Part shown: piece after piece, positions 62,552 to 64,000 of the stretch
How positions within the stretch are numbered: the first letter of the stretch is position 1
How the letters are laid out: each line of letters opens with the position of its first letter
Origin: Aquisphaera giovannonii
Lineage (GTDB): Bacteria > Planctomycetota > Planctomycetia > Isosphaerales > Isosphaeraceae
Direction: 5' to 3'
Assembly (NCBI RefSeq): GCF_008087625.1
Contig: NZ_CP042997.1
Span: 8,246,001-8,310,000 of the forward strand
Length of the DNA stretch: 64,000 nucleotides
Notes under the pieces: model-generated
The model's database searches: none
Told to the model about the DNA's origin: nothing
Seen by the model: the letters and a program-made list of their open reading frames with translations, nothing else
Translations under genes and position numbers: made by a program

Positions 62552-64000
62552 TCAGCCCTGGGCGGTGAGCGCCGCGGGGGCCGGCTTCGAGGCGGCCCCG
62601 TTGGCATGCCCGTTGGCCCTCTCGGCGGCGCCGTTGGCACCGGACGCCTGGACCGGCGCGTGGCCGTCCAGGTCGGCGTCGTGTTCGGCCTCCGCCTCGG
62701 GGTCGAGGTCCGGGACGTGCAGGCCGGCACGCCGGGCCTGGTCGAGCGCCGCGCGGACGATGCCGTCGACGTCCAGGCCCACCTCCGCGAGCTGCTCGTC
62801 GCGCTCGGCGTGGAGGACGAAGCGGTCCGGCAGGCCCAGCCGCCGGACGTGGGCCGCGGGGATGCCCGCGTCGCCGGCCGCCTCCAGGACGGCCGAGCCG
62901 AAGCCCCCCATCAGGCACCCCTCCTCGACCGTCAGGACGAACGCCGCCTCCTCGATGGCCTTGCAGACGACGTTGCGGTCCAGCGGCTTGACGAACCGGG
63001 CGTTGACCACGCCCACCCGCAGGCCGTACCGCTCGCGGAGCCGATCCGAGGCCCGGACGCAGGCGCCCAGCAGGGCGCCGCAGGCGAGGATCATCCCGTC
63101 GGTCTCCCACTCGAGGACCTCGGCCTGGCCCAGCTCGATCGGCTGCGGCTCGCGGTCCACGGCCTCGAGGCCGGCCCTCGGGTAGCGGATCGAGACCGGG
63201 GAGTCGTGCCCCAGCGCGAACTCGATCATCGGCTCGACGTCGCGCTGGTCGCCCGGCGCCATGACCACCATGTTGGGGAAGACCCGCATGGAGGCGAGGT
63301 CGTAGGTGCCGTGGTGCGTCGGCCCGTCGGCCCCGACGAGCCCGGCGCGGTCCAGGCAGAACACGACGGGCAGGTCCTGGAGCGCGACCTCCTGGAAGAT
63401 CTGGTCGTACGACCGCTGGAGGAACGTGCTGTAGATGTCCACGACCGGCCGCGCCCCGGCCTTCGCCATCCCGGCGGCGAACGCCACGGCGTGGCCCTCG
63501 CAGATGCCGACGTCGAAGAACTGGGACGGGTACTCGTCGCGGATCTTCTGGAGCTTGTTCCCCTCGCACATCGCGGCGGTCACGATGGCCACCTTCGGGT
63601 CGCGCCCGCAGGCCGCGTGCAGCGCCGCGCTCACCGCGTCGGTGTAGGTCCGCGACGAGGAGGCCTTCAGCGGGACGTAGCCGTCCTCCGCCTTCCGGAA
63701 CGGCGCGGGGGCGTGGAACTTGACCGGGTCCTTCACCGCCGGCTCGAAGCCGTGCCCCTTGTTGGTCAGGACGTGCAGGAGGATCGGCCCGTCCATCGCC
63801 TTGACCTTCTCGAGGTAGCTCCGCAGCCCCTTCAGGTCGTGGCCGTCGATCGGGCCCAGGTAGGTGAAGCCCAGCTCCTCGAAGAGCATGCCGTGGTTCA
63901 GGGACGCCTTGATCGCGTCCTTGATCTGCTGGACCCAGCGCTCGGCGTGCTCGCCGACGAGCGGGACGCTGGAGACGAGCGACTTCAGCCGCTTGTTCCA
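62552..64000 (-). CDS. dxs: 1-deoxy-D-xylulose-5-phosphate synthase, C-terminal part (partial, 5' end beyond window)
   Basis: The frame is open through the right edge, so the N-terminal thiamine diphosphate domain is missing. The visible 482 residues include FTYLGPIDGHDLKGL, the pyrimidine-binding domain (DVGICEGHAVAFAAGMAKAG; RAGLVGADGPTHHGTYDLA) and the C-terminal transketolase domain (LTVEEGCLMGGFGSAVLEAA; LPDRFVLHAERDEQL). It condenses pyruvate and glyceraldehyde 3-phosphate to start the MEP isoprenoid pathway. The last 70 residues are an extra low-complexity tail rich in Ala, Asn and Gly. The start codon is not in this window. Confidence 0.95.
   Translation of the reverse strand, partial: WNKRLKSLVSSVPLVGEHAERWVQQIKDAIKASLNHGMLFEELGFTYLGPIDGHDLKGLRSYLEKVKAMDGPILLHVLTNKGHGFEPAVKDPVKFHAPAPFRKAEDGYVPLKASSSRTYTDAVSAALHAACGRDPKVAIVTAAMCEGNKLQKIRDEYPSQFFDVGICEGHAVAFAAGMAKAGARPVVDIYSTFLQRSYDQIFQEVALQDLPVVFCLDRAGLVGADGPTHHGTYDLASMRVFPNMVVMAPGDQRDVEPMIEFALGHDSPVSIRYPRAGLEAVDREPQPIELGQAEVLEWETDGMILACGALLGACVRASDRLRERYGLRVGVVNARFVKPLDRNVVCKAIEEAAFVLTVEEGCLMGGFGSAVLEAAGDAGIPAAHVRRLGLPDRFVLHAERDEQLAEVGLDVDGIVRAALDQARRAGLHVPDLDPEAEAEHDADLDGHAPVQASGANGAAERANGHANGAASKPAPAALTAQG

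Overview
This is a high-GC bacterial window, most consistent with a planctomycete of the Isosphaeraceae type (Singulisphaera/Aquisphaera/Paludisphaera-like). That assignment rests on gene content, not on a marker gene: Tat-exported Gfo/Idh/MocA oxidoreductases and TIM-barrel sugar isomerases, an arylsulfatase-type enzyme, ECF sigma factors paired with large Ser/Thr kinases, and giant surface proteins with an Arg-rich N terminus followed by an 'LExLExRxLLS'-like motif. No rRNA, tRNA or CRISPR array was recognised.

Layout. 0.4-4.5 kb: a Gfo/Idh/MocA - TIM-barrel pair (minus strand) and a secreted protein of unknown function. 4.5-6.8 kb: a peroxide-defence locus, with an OxyR-type regulator divergent from ahpC-ahpD. 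7.0-9.7 kb: a xylose locus (LacI-type regulator, xylA) with a visible promoter and operator-like palindrome, closed by a nested hairpin facing a convergent sulfatase. 9.8-22.1 kb: a minus-strand run of sulfatase, Ser/Thr kinase with TPRs, Ig-like surface protein, matrixin-like protease and hybrid histidine kinase. 22.1-24.8 kb: a gene-free stretch with an AT-rich patch, then an apparently intact 1.53-kb ISKra4-like insertion sequence with terminal inverted repeats, a 7-bp target duplication and a frameshift-type transposase. 24.8-32.7 kb: a tightly packed plus-strand glycan operon of about eight genes (GT2, CDP-alcohol phosphotransferase, GT2, methyltransferase, NodB-like deacetylase, GT4, GT9, small membrane protein) behind a sigma70-like promoter. 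32.7-38.7 kb: an ECF sigma factor with a zinc-anti-sigma/kinase/WD40 fusion, and a membrane-fused spermidine-synthase-like protein. 39.2-47.6 kb: a GH3 enzyme, a second ECF-sigma/kinase pair with a 4-bp overlap, and a divergent RTX-repeat surface protein. 47.7-58.9 kb: a ferredoxin, a homocysteine methyltransferase family protein, a GH76-like enzyme, a Tat-exported DegT aminotransferase homologue, more Gfo/Idh/MocA and TIM-barrel enzymes, a HEAT-repeat protein, a DUF4142 protein and an exported PHP-like hydrolase. 59.2-64 kb: a metzincin-like protease with fibronectin domains, NAD kinase, and the C-terminal part of dxs running off the right edge.

How the parts fit. Much of the window concerns carbohydrate: extracellular or periplasmic breakdown (sulfatase, GH3, GH76, exported isomerases and oxidoreductases), intracellular xylose isomerisation, and assembly of a surface glycan. 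The second theme is signalling that couples sigma factors to membrane Ser/Thr kinases, and the third is secreted surface proteins sharing one N-terminal signature. The most notable signals are the shared N-terminal motif of four surface proteins, the anti-sigma/kinase/WD40 fusion beside its sigma factor, the set of seven Tat-signal enzymes from normally cytoplasmic families, and the intact IS next to the glycan operon promoter. All function assignments come from reading motifs in the sequence; no database search was run.
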